A stretch of DNA of 64,000 bases from Planctomycetia bacterium (GTDB lineage Bacteria; Planctomycetota; Planctomycetia; Gemmatales; Gemmataceae), in NCBI GenBank assembly GCA_005799265.1, contig SYHD01000065.1, positions 1-64,000 of the forward strand. The letters are read 5' to 3'. The position numbers and the translations under genes were made by a program. Positions 26,682-35,828 of this stretch are shown here, piece after piece. Below the pieces are notes generated by a model that was not told the origin of the DNA, did no database searches, and was given only the letters and a program-made list of their open reading frames with translations. Position 1 is the first letter of the stretch; the number at the start of each line of letters is the position of its first letter.

Positions 26682-27479
26682 ATGGCCACGGCCGCGACGC
26701 AAATCGACGCCGTCCCCTGGTCGCACGCTTTTGGCCGTGGGTTCGCGGCGCCGTGGCATGGCTTCGTCTACCTGTGCAAACAGCCGACGCTATGGCTCTA
26801 CGGCATCGTGCCGGTGCTGCTGAATCTCGTCATCACCGCTTTCGTCCTGGCGATTCTCATTGCCGCCGCCGTTGCGTTCCAGGTGTACCTGCATCCCATC
26901 TTTCCGGAGGGGTGGTGGGGCGTCCTCCTCGAATGCGTCACCGCGCTGGGCCTGCTGGTCGCGGCAGGCACGCTGGCCTTTGTCGTGTGGATGCTGCTGC
27001 TCGGCATCCTCGTCGGGCATTCGCTGGGCCTCCTGGCGAAGCGCGTCGAGCTGCAACTCGGCACGCCCGCGGACCAGATGCGCGACATCCCCTGGAAGTA
27101 TCAGATTGTCGATAGCTTTCGCGACGTGGGCATGCTCCTCGCAATCAATGGCGGCTCCTTGCTTCTGCACCTCATTCCGCTGCTCGGTTCGGTGCTCGGC
27201 GTCGGCGTAAGCCTCTACTTCGATTCATTGCTCTTCGGAGCCGAGGCCTTTGACTACCCGCTGATGCTGCGCGGCAAACGCCGCGACGAGAAATGGAAGT
27301 TCCTGAAGGCGCATCAACCGTACACGCTGGGCCTGGGTTTCGTCACGCTTCTGGTCGGCCTGGTGCCGCTGATCGGGCCGATCTTCATGACCACGGCCGT
27401 GGTCGGGGCCATCTTGCTCTACCATGAACTGGAGCCGACGGCGCGTCAGGGCGGCGTTCCGTCTGATCCCGAAGCGTAA
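26682..27479 (+). CDS. EI24/CysZ-like membrane protein
   Basis: 265 aa; FGRGFAAPWHGFVYLCKQPTLWLYGIVPVLLNLVI...FDYPLMLRGKRRDEKWKFLKAH; EI24-like. Confidence 0.65.
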   Translation: MATAATQIDAVPWSHAFGRGFAAPWHGFVYLCKQPTLWLYGIVPVLLNLVITAFVLAILIAAAVAFQVYLHPIFPEGWWGVLLECVTALGLLVAAGTLAFVVWMLLLGILVGHSLGLLAKRVELQLGTPADQMRDIPWKYQIVDSFRDVGMLLAINGGSLLLHLIPLLGSVLGVGVSLYFDSLLFGAEAFDYPLMLRGKRRDEKWKFLKAHQPYTLGLGFVTLLVGLVPLIGPIFMTTAVVGAILLYHELEPTARQGGVPSDPEA

Positions 27480-27485
27480 GCGAGG

Positions 27486-28904
27486 CTACTTCGCGACCTC
27501 TTTCAACAATTCCAACCACGTGCTCATTACCGCGCGCGACGCATTGACCTCCAGATAGCTCGACTGCGCTCGCCATGTTTCGTAGCCGCCCAGGGCGTGA
27601 TGCTCCGGCGTCGGCAGGTAGCCGTTGTAGCCATTGGCGAGCTCGATCGTGAAGGTGTGCTTGAGCGGGCTCTTTTGCTTGATCTCCAGGCCGATCTCGA
27701 CAAACGTCTCGCAAGGATTGGCGACGATGCCCAAATCGCCGATGCGGAGCGCTTGTAGGATCACATTGACCTTGGCGGGATACTTGGCCATCAGCACCGT
27801 CTCGCGCGCGTAGATCTGCGGCTGCGTTTTCAAGCCGCCTTTGGCCTCGGCGATGATGGTCTTGGCACGCTTCACTTCCAGGGCATCCGGCAAGCGCACA
27901 CCGAGTTCGATCTCCTTTTGCGCCATCTTGAGCGGCAGCCAATCGTGATGCTTGATCTTCTTGTACGCCTCGAAGGCATTGGCCGCGACGCTCTCGGCGA
28001 CAAGCCGGGCCTGTTCGCCTTCCAGTTTCTTGCCGGGGCCGGCCTTGCCGTAGTTGACGTTGTTGATGTTGCCGCTCGTGCCGTTGGACATGATGCCGAC
28101 GAAGGCGGGTTCGACCTTGTCGGCGTCGAGAAGCGTGGCCATGCGATTGGCGAAAAGGGCGAAGTAATCCGCGGAGAGAGCGGGGACACCGCCGACGTAA
28201 TGGAGCGCATAATTCGCGAGTAGAGCGAGCGGCTGCCCCTTGGCCGTCTGCACGGAGAGCAGGGAGATGTCCGGATCGATCGGCCCCGCGGGTTCAACGA
28301 GGTCGGGGTGGATATAGCCGGGGTTCATGCGGACCTTGTCGGTGCCCTTGCCGAACGGATCCTGCAGGAGCATGGAGCCAGGCTTGACGTGCCAGCGGCG
28401 ATTGAACACTTGCGTGGCGTCCTTGCCGACGCCCCAGCCGATCTTGGCGGGGACGAGCTGACTATGCGCCTTGATGATGCCGTCGGCAATCTTCCACGCT
28501 AAGAACGCTTGATAGTGTATGTCCGGATCGCTTTGAAAGACGCCGGCGACGGTCGGCGCTGTGTGCGTGTGCGTCGCCGAGATCAAGATGTTGGCAAGCG
28601 GAATGTCGGTCTTGCCGGCTACCAGGCGTTTGGCGACATCGGTGACCTCGCGCGGGATCATGCAGCTGTCACAGACCGCGAAGGCGATCTTGGTTTTGCC
28701 ATCATCAAGAACGAGACACCTCGCATGCAGGCGATCGTGTACCATCGTCGTTTTACGATCCTGCATGCCGCCGTTCACGGAGATCGGGAACTTCACGGGC
28801 GTGATGTCCTGAGCGTAGGCGCCCGCGCGGAATCGCTTGGCGTCCTGCCCGAACGCGGGAACGGCGAAGGCCAACACCACGAGAAAGCCTGAGCATCGCA
28901 ACAT
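27486..28904 (-). CDS. Neutral/alkaline non-lysosomal ceramidase N-terminal-domain-like secreted protein
   Basis: Signal peptide MLRCSGFLVVLAFAVPAFG; AGAYAQDITPVKFPISVNGGM; LISATHTHTAPTV. Confidence 0.7.
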   Translation of the reverse strand: MLRCSGFLVVLAFAVPAFGQDAKRFRAGAYAQDITPVKFPISVNGGMQDRKTTMVHDRLHARCLVLDDGKTKIAFAVCDSCMIPREVTDVAKRLVAGKTDIPLANILISATHTHTAPTVAGVFQSDPDIHYQAFLAWKIADGIIKAHSQLVPAKIGWGVGKDATQVFNRRWHVKPGSMLLQDPFGKGTDKVRMNPGYIHPDLVEPAGPIDPDISLLSVQTAKGQPLALLANYALHYVGGVPALSADYFALFANRMATLLDADKVEPAFVGIMSNGTSGNINNVNYGKAGPGKKLEGEQARLVAESVAANAFEAYKKIKHHDWLPLKMAQKEIELGVRLPDALEVKRAKTIIAEAKGGLKTQPQIYARETVLMAKYPAKVNVILQALRIGDLGIVANPCETFVEIGLEIKQKSPLKHTFTIELANGYNGYLPTPEHHALGGYETWRAQSSYLEVNASRAVMSTWLELLKEVAK

Positions 28905-28946
28905 GATGGTTGTCCTCAGCGGTGACAACAACTTGGAAAAAAGTCC

Positions 28947-28992
28947 TTGACAGTGCGGCAATTAAATTGTACATATGTTCATATAAACATAT
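28947..28992 (+). promoter_or_regulatory. AT-rich island with TTGACA-N17-TACATA and inverted repeat atatgtt/aacatat
   Basis: Seen directly: TTGACA 28947-28952, TACATA 28970-28975, then atatgttcatataaacatat. Confidence 0.35.
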
Positions 28993-29023
28993 TTACACAT
29001 TTCATTGTGCCAGGATCCAGATC

Positions 29024-29197
29024 ATGGAGACCGCCGAAATTCGCACCGTTTCCAATGAGCCGCGACTGAAGGGCCCATTCGCTCCATGCCCGGTTTGCGG
29101 AGGGATCTTGATTGAACTCGGTTCCAGCTACCGATGTTCGCGGTGCTGCTTCGCGATGTGCGAATCGTGCGAAGGCGATCGGGAGCCTGACGACTAA
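29024..29197 (+). CDS. Small zinc-ribbon protein (57 aa)
   Basis: CPVCGGILIELGSSYRCSRCCFAMCESCEG; ATG 29024. Confidence 0.5.
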   Translation: METAEIRTVSNEPRLKGPFAPCPVCGGILIELGSSYRCSRCCFAMCESCEGDREPDD

Positions 29198-29205
29198 CGG
29201 ACGAG

Positions 29206-29278
29206 TGCGCTCGTTGGGAATCGAACCCAAGACCCCAGCATTAAAAGTGCCGTGCTCTACCAGCTGAGCTACGAGCGC
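29206..29278 (-). tRNA. tRNA-Lys (anticodon TTT)
   Basis: Reverse complement GCGCTCGTAGCTCAGCTGGTAGAGCACGGCACTTTTAATGCTGGGGTCTTGGGTTCGATTCCCAACGAGCGCA folds as a cloverleaf; anticodon loop CTTTTAA. Confidence 0.96.
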
Positions 29279-29509
29279 AGTCAAGCGCGTGCGTTTTGGC
29301 GCGCATGCGTTTGACATTCTTGTTCTACCCGTGTGCCATCACCAGGCAAGGCTGTTTGCCGTTCCGCAATAAATCTGGAAGATTCACCCGAAAAAAACTG
29401 GCCTTTCAAACGAAACTTGCGTTAGAATTATCCAGTTGAATAGTTTAACTAGAGGTCAGTGAGGCGTCCATTCCGTCACGTTCCTGGCTGCTTGAGAGGA
29501 CCGTAATCC

Positions 29510-30895
29510 ATGTTCGACTCACCGAAACTCTCGCGTCGTGAAGCTCTGCAACTCTCCACCGCCGGCGTCGTGGGCTTTTCGATGTCCGGCTGGCTGGAAG
29601 CTCTGGCCGCCCAAACGGCCAACAACACCCAACGGCGGCGTTCCTGTATCTTGCTCTGGATGAACGGCGGTCCCAGCCAGATGGACACCTTCGACCTGAA
29701 GCCCGGCCACGCCAACGGCGGGCCGTATCAGTCGATCCAGACGAGCGTTCCTGGCATTCGCATCAGCGAGCACTTGCCGCGCGTTGCCCGCAACATGGAC
29801 AAGATGGCGTTGATCCGCGCCATGAGTACGCGCGAAGGCGATCACGGCCGCGGCACGTTTTACCTCCGCTCCGGCTATCTTCCGCAAGGCCCGATCCAAT
29901 ATCCAACCCTCGGCTCGCTGGTCTCCAAGGAGATCGGCGCCCCCGATCTGCCGCTGCCGAACTTCGTCAGCGTCGCCCCCTATCGGCTCTTCAGCCCGGC
30001 GGCGTATTCTTCGGGATTCCTTGGTCCGCAATACGCCCCTCTGATGGTCGGCGAGATCAATAATTTCAACTTCAACCAGCAGCAGCAAGATCCGTATGAC
30101 CAGAGCCTGCAGGTTGCCGACATGCGACATCCGCAACTTCAGCAGCGAAACGATCCGCAAGAGCAGGCCGCAGTGAATGAACGGCAGTTCAATGCCCGCG
30201 TCGATTTGCTCCAAGACATGGAAAGCGATTTTGTCGCCCGTCATCAGACCGTCGCGGCACGCAGCCATCAGACCGCGTATGATCGTGCAATTCGCCTGAT
30301 GCGCACCTCCGCACGCACCGCATTCAACCTCGCCGAGGAACCGGAACGACTGCGCGACGCCTATGGCCGCAACCTCTTCGGGCAGGGCTGTCTGCTGGCA
30401 CGCCGCCTCGTCGAACGCGGCGTCGCTTTCGTCGAAGTGACGCTCGGAGCCATGGCGGGCAACCCCATCGGCTGGGACACGCACGGTCAAAATTTCCAGA
30501 ACGTCCAGCGGCTCAGCGAAATCCTCGATCCCGCCTGGGGCACGTTGATGGACGACCTGCGCCAACGCGGCTTGTTTGAAACAACGACAATCGTCTGGAT
30601 GGGCGAGTTCGGCCGCACGCCGCGTATCAATCAGGGCCAGGGCCGCGACCACTATCCAAACGCCTGGACGACCGTTCTCGCCGGCGGCGGCGTGCGCGGC
30701 GGCAGCGTCTTCGGCCGCACCAGCGCCGACGGCACCACCGTTGAAGATCCACGTGCCGTGTCCGTGCCCGATTTCATCGCGACCGTCTGCGGCGCGCTGG
30801 GCGTCGATCACGCCAATCAGAATATGTCCAATGTCGGCCGGCCGATCCCGCTAACCGAGCGAACCGCGCGGCCGATCACAGAGGTTCTGGCGTAG
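29510..30895 (+). CDS. DUF1501 family protein
   Basis: Tat-like N-terminus LSRREALQLSTAGVVGFSMSG; LWMNGGPSQMDTFDLKPG; MGEFGRTPRINQGQGRDHYPNAWTTVLAGGGVRGG. Confidence 0.92.
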   Translation: MFDSPKLSRREALQLSTAGVVGFSMSGWLEALAAQTANNTQRRRSCILLWMNGGPSQMDTFDLKPGHANGGPYQSIQTSVPGIRISEHLPRVARNMDKMALIRAMSTREGDHGRGTFYLRSGYLPQGPIQYPTLGSLVSKEIGAPDLPLPNFVSVAPYRLFSPAAYSSGFLGPQYAPLMVGEINNFNFNQQQQDPYDQSLQVADMRHPQLQQRNDPQEQAAVNERQFNARVDLLQDMESDFVARHQTVAARSHQTAYDRAIRLMRTSARTAFNLAEEPERLRDAYGRNLFGQGCLLARRLVERGVAFVEVTLGAMAGNPIGWDTHGQNFQNVQRLSEILDPAWGTLMDDLRQRGLFETTTIVWMGEFGRTPRINQGQGRDHYPNAWTTVLAGGGVRGGSVFGRTSADGTTVEDPRAVSVPDFIATVCGALGVDHANQNMSNVGRPIPLTERTARPITEVLA

Positions 30896-30917
30896 CAAAA
30901 AATTGCCGCCGGCCTTC

Positions 30918-30984
30918 AGCGGGCAGCCGGCAGCCGATACAAAGAACCCTAGGGTCTTTGCTGTCGGCTGCCGGCTGTCCGCTG
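30918..30984. repeat. Long imperfect palindrome between DUF1501 gene and scpA
   Basis: cagcgggcagccggcagccgatacaaagaaccct / agggtctttgctgtcggctgccggctgtccgctg. Confidence 0.85.
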
Positions 30985-31005
30985 CGTGCTTTTCAGGATG
31001 ATGGC

Positions 31006-31794
31006 ATGGAATACAACGTCGAACTCCCGACCTTCCGCGGCCCCCTCGATCTGCTTTTGTTTCTGGTCAAGCAGAACGAAGTCGATCTCTACGATATTCC
31101 CATTGCCGTCATCTCCGAACAATTCCTCGGCTATCTCAATCTGCTCCACACGATCGACGTTGAGGCGGCCGGCGAGTTTCTCGTCATGGCAGCCACGTTG
31201 ATGGAGATCAAGAGCAAGATGCTGCTGCCGAGCGCGGAAGGGGAGGCCAAGGAGGAAGACGACCCGCGTCTGGAACTCGTGAAGCAGTTGCTCGAATACA
31301 AGAAATTCAAGGAAGCCGCCGCACTTTTGGACGAGCACGCTCAGCGGCAGATGACGCGTTTGCCGCGCCTGCCGCAGGAATTGCCGACGCAGCCGGACCT
31401 GACGCAGCAGCCCTTGCACAAGGTGGAGCTCTGGGACCTGGTCAGCGCGTTCGGGCGTCTCATGCGTGAGACGGTCTCGCTGTTGCCGAGCCATATCGCG
31501 ATCGACGAAACGCCGATCCAGGTACACATGGACCGCATCGTCGGATTATTGAAACAGCACGAGCGGATGACCTTGAGCGACCTGTTCACGCCGCCGCGTA
31601 CGCGCGGCCGATTGCTCGGACTATTTCTGGCAACGCTGGAATTGATCAAAGGCTGCCTTATCAGCGTGGAACAGCCTGACACTTTCGGCGAATTGTGGTT
31701 GCGTCTCGCGCCGATGACTTCGGAGGCGGCAACATGCGAAGAAGCGATCATGCCGGAGGTCGTGGCGACGTTGCCGCTCGGCGGAGACCGTTAG
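31006..31794 (+). CDS. scpA: Segregation and condensation protein A
   Basis: MEYNVELPTFRGPLDLLLFLVKQNEVDLYDIPIAVISEQFL; 262 aa. Confidence 0.93.
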   Translation: MEYNVELPTFRGPLDLLLFLVKQNEVDLYDIPIAVISEQFLGYLNLLHTIDVEAAGEFLVMAATLMEIKSKMLLPSAEGEAKEEDDPRLELVKQLLEYKKFKEAAALLDEHAQRQMTRLPRLPQELPTQPDLTQQPLHKVELWDLVSAFGRLMRETVSLLPSHIAIDETPIQVHMDRIVGLLKQHERMTLSDLFTPPRTRGRLLGLFLATLELIKGCLISVEQPDTFGELWLRLAPMTSEAATCEEAIMPEVVATLPLGGDR

Positions 31795-31849
31795 CCGGAC
31801 GCGCAAGCGACGAATTTTTCCATGTCCGTCGCTTGCGCGTCCGGCTAAC
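31790..31849. repeat. Palindrome family 1 copy containing the scpA stop codon
   Basis: gttagccggacgcgcaagcgac / gtcgcttgcgcgtccggctaac, perfect 22-bp arms; TAG 31792-31794. Confidence 0.92.
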
Positions 31850-31971
31850 AGGCGGCGTCAATGTTGCCAGGGTGAAACGCATGCTCTAAGATGCAAGGGA
31901 TCTCGCTTGCGTTGGCATCGTGGGTTCGCCATAATGCGGGTAAGGGGAGTTCGTAACCGAAGGACCTGATC

Positions 31972-32487
31972 ATGGCAGCCGGGGACCCAGGCAAGGAAGA
32001 CATATTTCTGCCCGGCGGACAGATTTGTCTGGAGCACGTTTCGGAGCCCGCACTCAAGGTGCTGCAAGAGGCGATGAAGCTGGCGCGCGAGACGCGCTGG
32101 GATTGCGTGCGCAGTCCGCATGTCTTCATGGGCCTGCTCGCCGTTCCCGATGCGGGCGTGCGCACCTGGGGCGAGCGGCTTGGCGCCGATCTCAATCGTT
32201 TGCTCGGCCAGTTTCAGGAGTTGTTCCACCAAGAGGAGGGCGAGGGGCACGCGCTACTCGTCCTCAACCGTGAGTTTCTCTCCGACAATGTGATCCGCCT
32301 ATTGCGCGACTCCCATGCCCGCGCCAAGGACCATCACCGCCGCGCCATCACGCCAATGGACCTCCTCATCAATCTGCTGACGGCTTCAAACAGCATTGTC
32401 GCCGAGTGCTTCGAGCGAATCGGCGTCACAGCGGCAAAACTGACGGAGCTGGCAGTGCTGGCGGAACAGCAAGGCGAGCCAAAGTAG
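31972..32487 (+). CDS. Stand-alone Clp N-terminal-domain protein
   Basis: ALKVLQEAMKLARETRWDCVRSPHVFMGLLAVPDAGV...ITPMDLLINLLTASNSIVAECFERIGV: two Clp-N-like motifs, no AAA domain. Confidence 0.6.
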   Translation: MAAGDPGKEDIFLPGGQICLEHVSEPALKVLQEAMKLARETRWDCVRSPHVFMGLLAVPDAGVRTWGERLGADLNRLLGQFQELFHQEEGEGHALLVLNREFLSDNVIRLLRDSHARAKDHHRRAITPMDLLINLLTASNSIVAECFERIGVTAAKLTELAVLAEQQGEPK

Positions 32488-32713
32488 ACGACGCCGATAC
32501 GAGTAATTCGTGGCACACACACGATAGAATTCGTACGCCACGGCACTATTATCGATTGCATAACTACAGTCCCGTCCGCACAATCGCTGTAATCGGCAAA
32601 TCCTGACGTTCGCATGCGCCAATCGTGCAAGAAACGCTGCCAAAGTCTGGCACAACACATCCTCCACAAACTACAATTGAAGTGGATTTAATGAATATGG
32701 GTGGAGGTGTATC

Positions 32714-33631
32714 ATGACGCGAGCAATGACTATCTCGATTTTTGCGGGCGTATTGAGCTTGACGGTTGGCTGTCGGAACACGAGCGAGCGACCGGCACTA
32801 TTCGGCCGGCACCACGATTCGGCGAAGAAATCGTACGTCGCGCCGGGCGCGCCGACGCCGCTGGCCAACGCGTCTTGCCCGCCGTCCGGTTCGCCGAGCG
32901 GGGCGTTTCCCGTCGTGCCGACCAATCCGCCGAACGGGGCGTTTCCAATTGTGCCGCCCGCCCAGCAACCGCCGACGTTCGCGCCAAAGCCCCCCGCGGA
33001 TCCGACCAACTCGCGACTCGACCCCTTCCTGCGTCCGACCGAAGCGCGCGAGCCCGCGCGAGACCCGCGCATTCAGCTCTACGCTCCCGAAACGGTCGAT
33101 AAGGAAAAAATCCGACCGACCGATGAGCCGCCGGCCGTGAAGAAGCAAGACTCGCAGACTGTGAAAAAGCAAGACTCGCCGATCGCCCAGTTCGCAACCG
33201 CGAAGGAGAATGCCTACGCCGGCTTGCCCCCACAGCTCGCGGGGTTGGATTGGCTCCAGACCAAAGGGGTGAAGACGATCGTGCATGTCCGCCTATTCGG
33301 CGAGGACGACGCGCTTGATCGCAAGGAAGCGGAAGCACGCGACATGCGTTACGTGGCATTCGAGATCTCGCCGGTTGTGCTTACAAAAGAGAAGGCGGAG
33401 GAGTTCATCAAGCTCATCCGCGACGGCGCCAAGCAAGGGATCTTCGTCTACGACAAGGACGGCTCGCTCGCCGGCGCGATGTGGTATCTGCATCTTCGTT
33501 CAGGCGAGTCCTACGACGACGAAACCTCGCAACTACGTGCCCGTCCACTCGGTCTCGACGTCTCCCGTGAAGGCCAGCATCGCGACATGTGGCTTGCCGT
33601 CCAGAAGCTGCAGAGCGAGAATAACCCCTGA
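32714..33631 (+). CDS. Lipoprotein with DTP/DUF442-like (degenerate phosphatase-fold) C-terminal domain
   Basis: Lipobox SLTVGC; GLPPQLAGLDWLQTKGVKTIVHVRLFGED...GIFVYDKDGSLAGAMWYLHLR. Confidence 0.5.
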   Translation: MTRAMTISIFAGVLSLTVGCRNTSERPALFGRHHDSAKKSYVAPGAPTPLANASCPPSGSPSGAFPVVPTNPPNGAFPIVPPAQQPPTFAPKPPADPTNSRLDPFLRPTEAREPARDPRIQLYAPETVDKEKIRPTDEPPAVKKQDSQTVKKQDSPIAQFATAKENAYAGLPPQLAGLDWLQTKGVKTIVHVRLFGEDDALDRKEAEARDMRYVAFEISPVVLTKEKAEEFIKLIRDGAKQGIFVYDKDGSLAGAMWYLHLRSGESYDDETSQLRARPLGLDVSREGQHRDMWLAVQKLQSENNP

Positions 33632-33635
33632 TCGC

Positions 33636-33690
33636 CGGATGCGGTTTAGCGATTGCCTGGCACATTGCAAACGCTAGCCCGCAAGCGGCA
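33636..33690. repeat. Degenerate family 2 palindrome
   Basis: ccggatgcggtttagcgattgc ... gcaaacgctagcccgcaagcgg. Confidence 0.65.
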
Positions 33691-33710
33691 AATAAATCGG
33701 GGATTGTTTC

Positions 33711-34898
33711 ATGTCGAAGCCGATAACCTCGTCACTAGGCGAAACCATTCCCCTCGTGCCGCCGATCTATCAATCCTCCGTTTACACGATTCCCGATCTC
33801 GACGCGCTCGACGCCATCATGAATGACGGCGAGCTGGGCTTCATCTACGCGCGCGATGCTCATCCCAACGCGAAACGGCTGGCCGCGCTCTTGGCCAAGG
33901 ACGAGGCCGCGCAGTGGGGTATCATCACCGGCTCAGGCATGGCGGCCATCAGCGCCATTCTGCTCGCGACCATGCAGCAAGGGCAACGAATTCTAGCAAG
34001 CAATCGGCTCTACGGCCGCACGGTGCAACTCTTCGATAAGGAGCTGCCGCGCTTCGGTGTGACGGCTGACTTCGTTGATTGCAACGAACTCGGCGCGGTG
34101 GAAGCCGCGCTCAAGAAGAAGCCGCGTCTGCTCTTCGTCGAAACGATGTCGAACCCGCTGCTGCGCGTCGTCGATATCGCCGCTCTCGCCAAGATGGCAC
34201 ACGATCATGGCACGCTTCTGGTCGTTGACAACACGTTCGCGACGCCGGTGTTGACGAAGCCGATGGAATTGGGCGCCGATTTTGTGATGGAGAGCCTGAC
34301 GAAGATGATCGCGGGCCACAGCGATGTGACGCTCGGCTTCGTCGGCGCCAATGACACCGAGGTGCTGCCAGCTATCACTGCGACAAGCAGTATCTGGGGC
34401 CTGTCGTCCAATCCGTTCGACTGCTGGCTCGCCGAGCGCGGCCTGGCGACCCTGGAGTTACGCATGCGCGCCGCCTGCGCCAACGCCGCGAAGCTGGCCG
34501 ACTGGCTCGCCGAGCAGTCCTGCGTCGCGCGCGTCTGGTATCCTGGGCGCGACGATCATCCCGATCACGAATTGGCGTCGCGCATCCTGTGCCGCCCCTC
34601 ACCCCTCCGAGGGAGTGGGGTTGGGGATGAGGAGACGCTCTTCGGCAACATGCTCTGCTTCGAGCTGTCGGGCGGCCGCGAAGCCGTCAATCGCTTTCTG
34701 CACACTGCGCCCGGCATCCCGTTTAGCCCGTCGCTCGGCCATTCGACGACGACGCTGAGCCATCCAGCAACGACATCGCACCGCTACGTCAGCCCTGCGG
34801 AACGCAAGCGGCAAGACATCACGGATGGGCTGATTCGCCTGTCGGTGGGCGTCGAATCGCTGGAGCGGATTCAGGAGGAAATGACGAAAGGAATGTGA
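33711..34898 (+). CDS. PLP-dependent Cys/Met metabolism enzyme (cystathionine gamma-synthase/lyase family)
   Basis: LVVDNTFATPVLTKPMELGADFVMESLTKMIAGHSDVTLGFV; PLP lysine region SLTK. Confidence 0.9.
   Translation: MSKPITSSLGETIPLVPPIYQSSVYTIPDLDALDAIMNDGELGFIYARDAHPNAKRLAALLAKDEAAQWGIITGSGMAAISAILLATMQQGQRILASNRLYGRTVQLFDKELPRFGVTADFVDCNELGAVEAALKKKPRLLFVETMSNPLLRVVDIAALAKMAHDHGTLLVVDNTFATPVLTKPMELGADFVMESLTKMIAGHSDVTLGFVGANDTEVLPAITATSSIWGLSSNPFDCWLAERGLATLELRMRAACANAAKLADWLAEQSCVARVWYPGRDDHPDHELASRILCRPSPLRGSGVGDEETLFGNMLCFELSGGREAVNRFLHTAPGIPFSPSLGHSTTTLSHPATTSHRYVSPAERKRQDITDGLIRLSVGVESLERIQEEMTKGM
34594..34632. repeat. Family 3 palindrome copy inside the PLP enzyme CDS (in frame)
   Basis: gcccctcacccctccgagggagtggggttggggatgagg; translated RPSPLRGSGVGDE. 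Confidence 0.85.
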
Positions 34899-35013
34899 CG
34901 CGATCGACCAAGTTCAGCAGTGGAGCCGGCTGTGTTGACCACGAACCTCAGAACGCCGCGATGCCCGCTCGTTCGGCGATGGCTCCCACCCGAACTTCAA
35001 GACCGCCCGACCG

Positions 35014-35406
35014 CTACTTGTCCTTCTTCTCCCGCTTCCCCTCGATGTCGAACTCCTGCTTCTTGCCTCCGAATTCCGATGCGCCTTTTCCTTTGAGCTT
35101 GTCCCCGGTGATCGTGAGCTTGTACTCGAGGGGAATCTTGTTATCCATAAACACCCGCACGGCGGAGAAGGTCAGATCTCCATCCTTCAGTTTCACGTCC
35201 TTGAGTTTCGTCTCCTTCTGATCCGGCCAGCTCATCGTCCCGGCGAGCTTGTCCCCGTCCTTCTTGATCGTCAGGGTGGACATCCGCTTCTGGCCGCCGA
35301 TCGCGTACTCGCACTTCCACGTTCCGACCAGGTCTATCTTTTCGCCCTGCGCGCCCGCAAGCGAGCAGAATCCGAATACCAACGCCGCCGAGAGGATCGT
35401 TCTCAT
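35014..35406 (-). CDS. Small secreted protein of unknown function
   Basis: MRTILSAALVFGFCSLAGAQGEKIDLVGTWKCEYAIGGQKRMSTLTIKKDGDKLAGTMS; signal peptide; TIKKDGDKLAGTMS-type beta motif. Confidence 0.6.
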   Translation of the reverse strand: MRTILSAALVFGFCSLAGAQGEKIDLVGTWKCEYAIGGQKRMSTLTIKKDGDKLAGTMSWPDQKETKLKDVKLKDGDLTFSAVRVFMDNKIPLEYKLTITGDKLKGKGASEFGGKKQEFDIEGKREKKDK

Positions 35407-35537
35407 GATTGCGTCCAAAAAGTTACGGGCGTGGAGTCGTCCGACGCGGACCGCCTCCAGCCTCTGACGGTGATTCTAGGGATGCCGCGATCACCGGTCA
35501 GGATGGCGCGGCCAAGGGCCTCCTTAACGCTTACGAT

Positions 35538-35804
35538 TTATCGTCTGGCCATCGGCAGCGGGAACTCCATGTGGCGGCGCCAGGCTTCATCCACGTTGCC
35601 AAGCCTCTGCGCCAGTTGCCATGCTAGATTTTTCTGAGGCCGCAGGTGCGGTTGAGCCAGGTAGGCGGGCAGTAGATCGCGTATCTGAGTGGGCCCGTGG
35701 CGCAGGAAATGGATCCAGGAGTACGCCTCGGCGTATTCCATCGGTCCCATATCGGGCATGGCGCGCAATTTTTCGAGACGAGCCAGGTCGCGGACTGTGC
35801 GCAT
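35538..35804 (-). pseudogene. Possible remnant of a DUF1570-like protein C-terminus
   Basis: MPDMGPMEYAEAYSWIHFLRHGPTQIRDLLPAYLAQ; 88 aa, no upstream domain. Confidence 0.35.
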
Positions 35805-35828
35805 TGATGGCTGCCGAAGGAGATGAGC

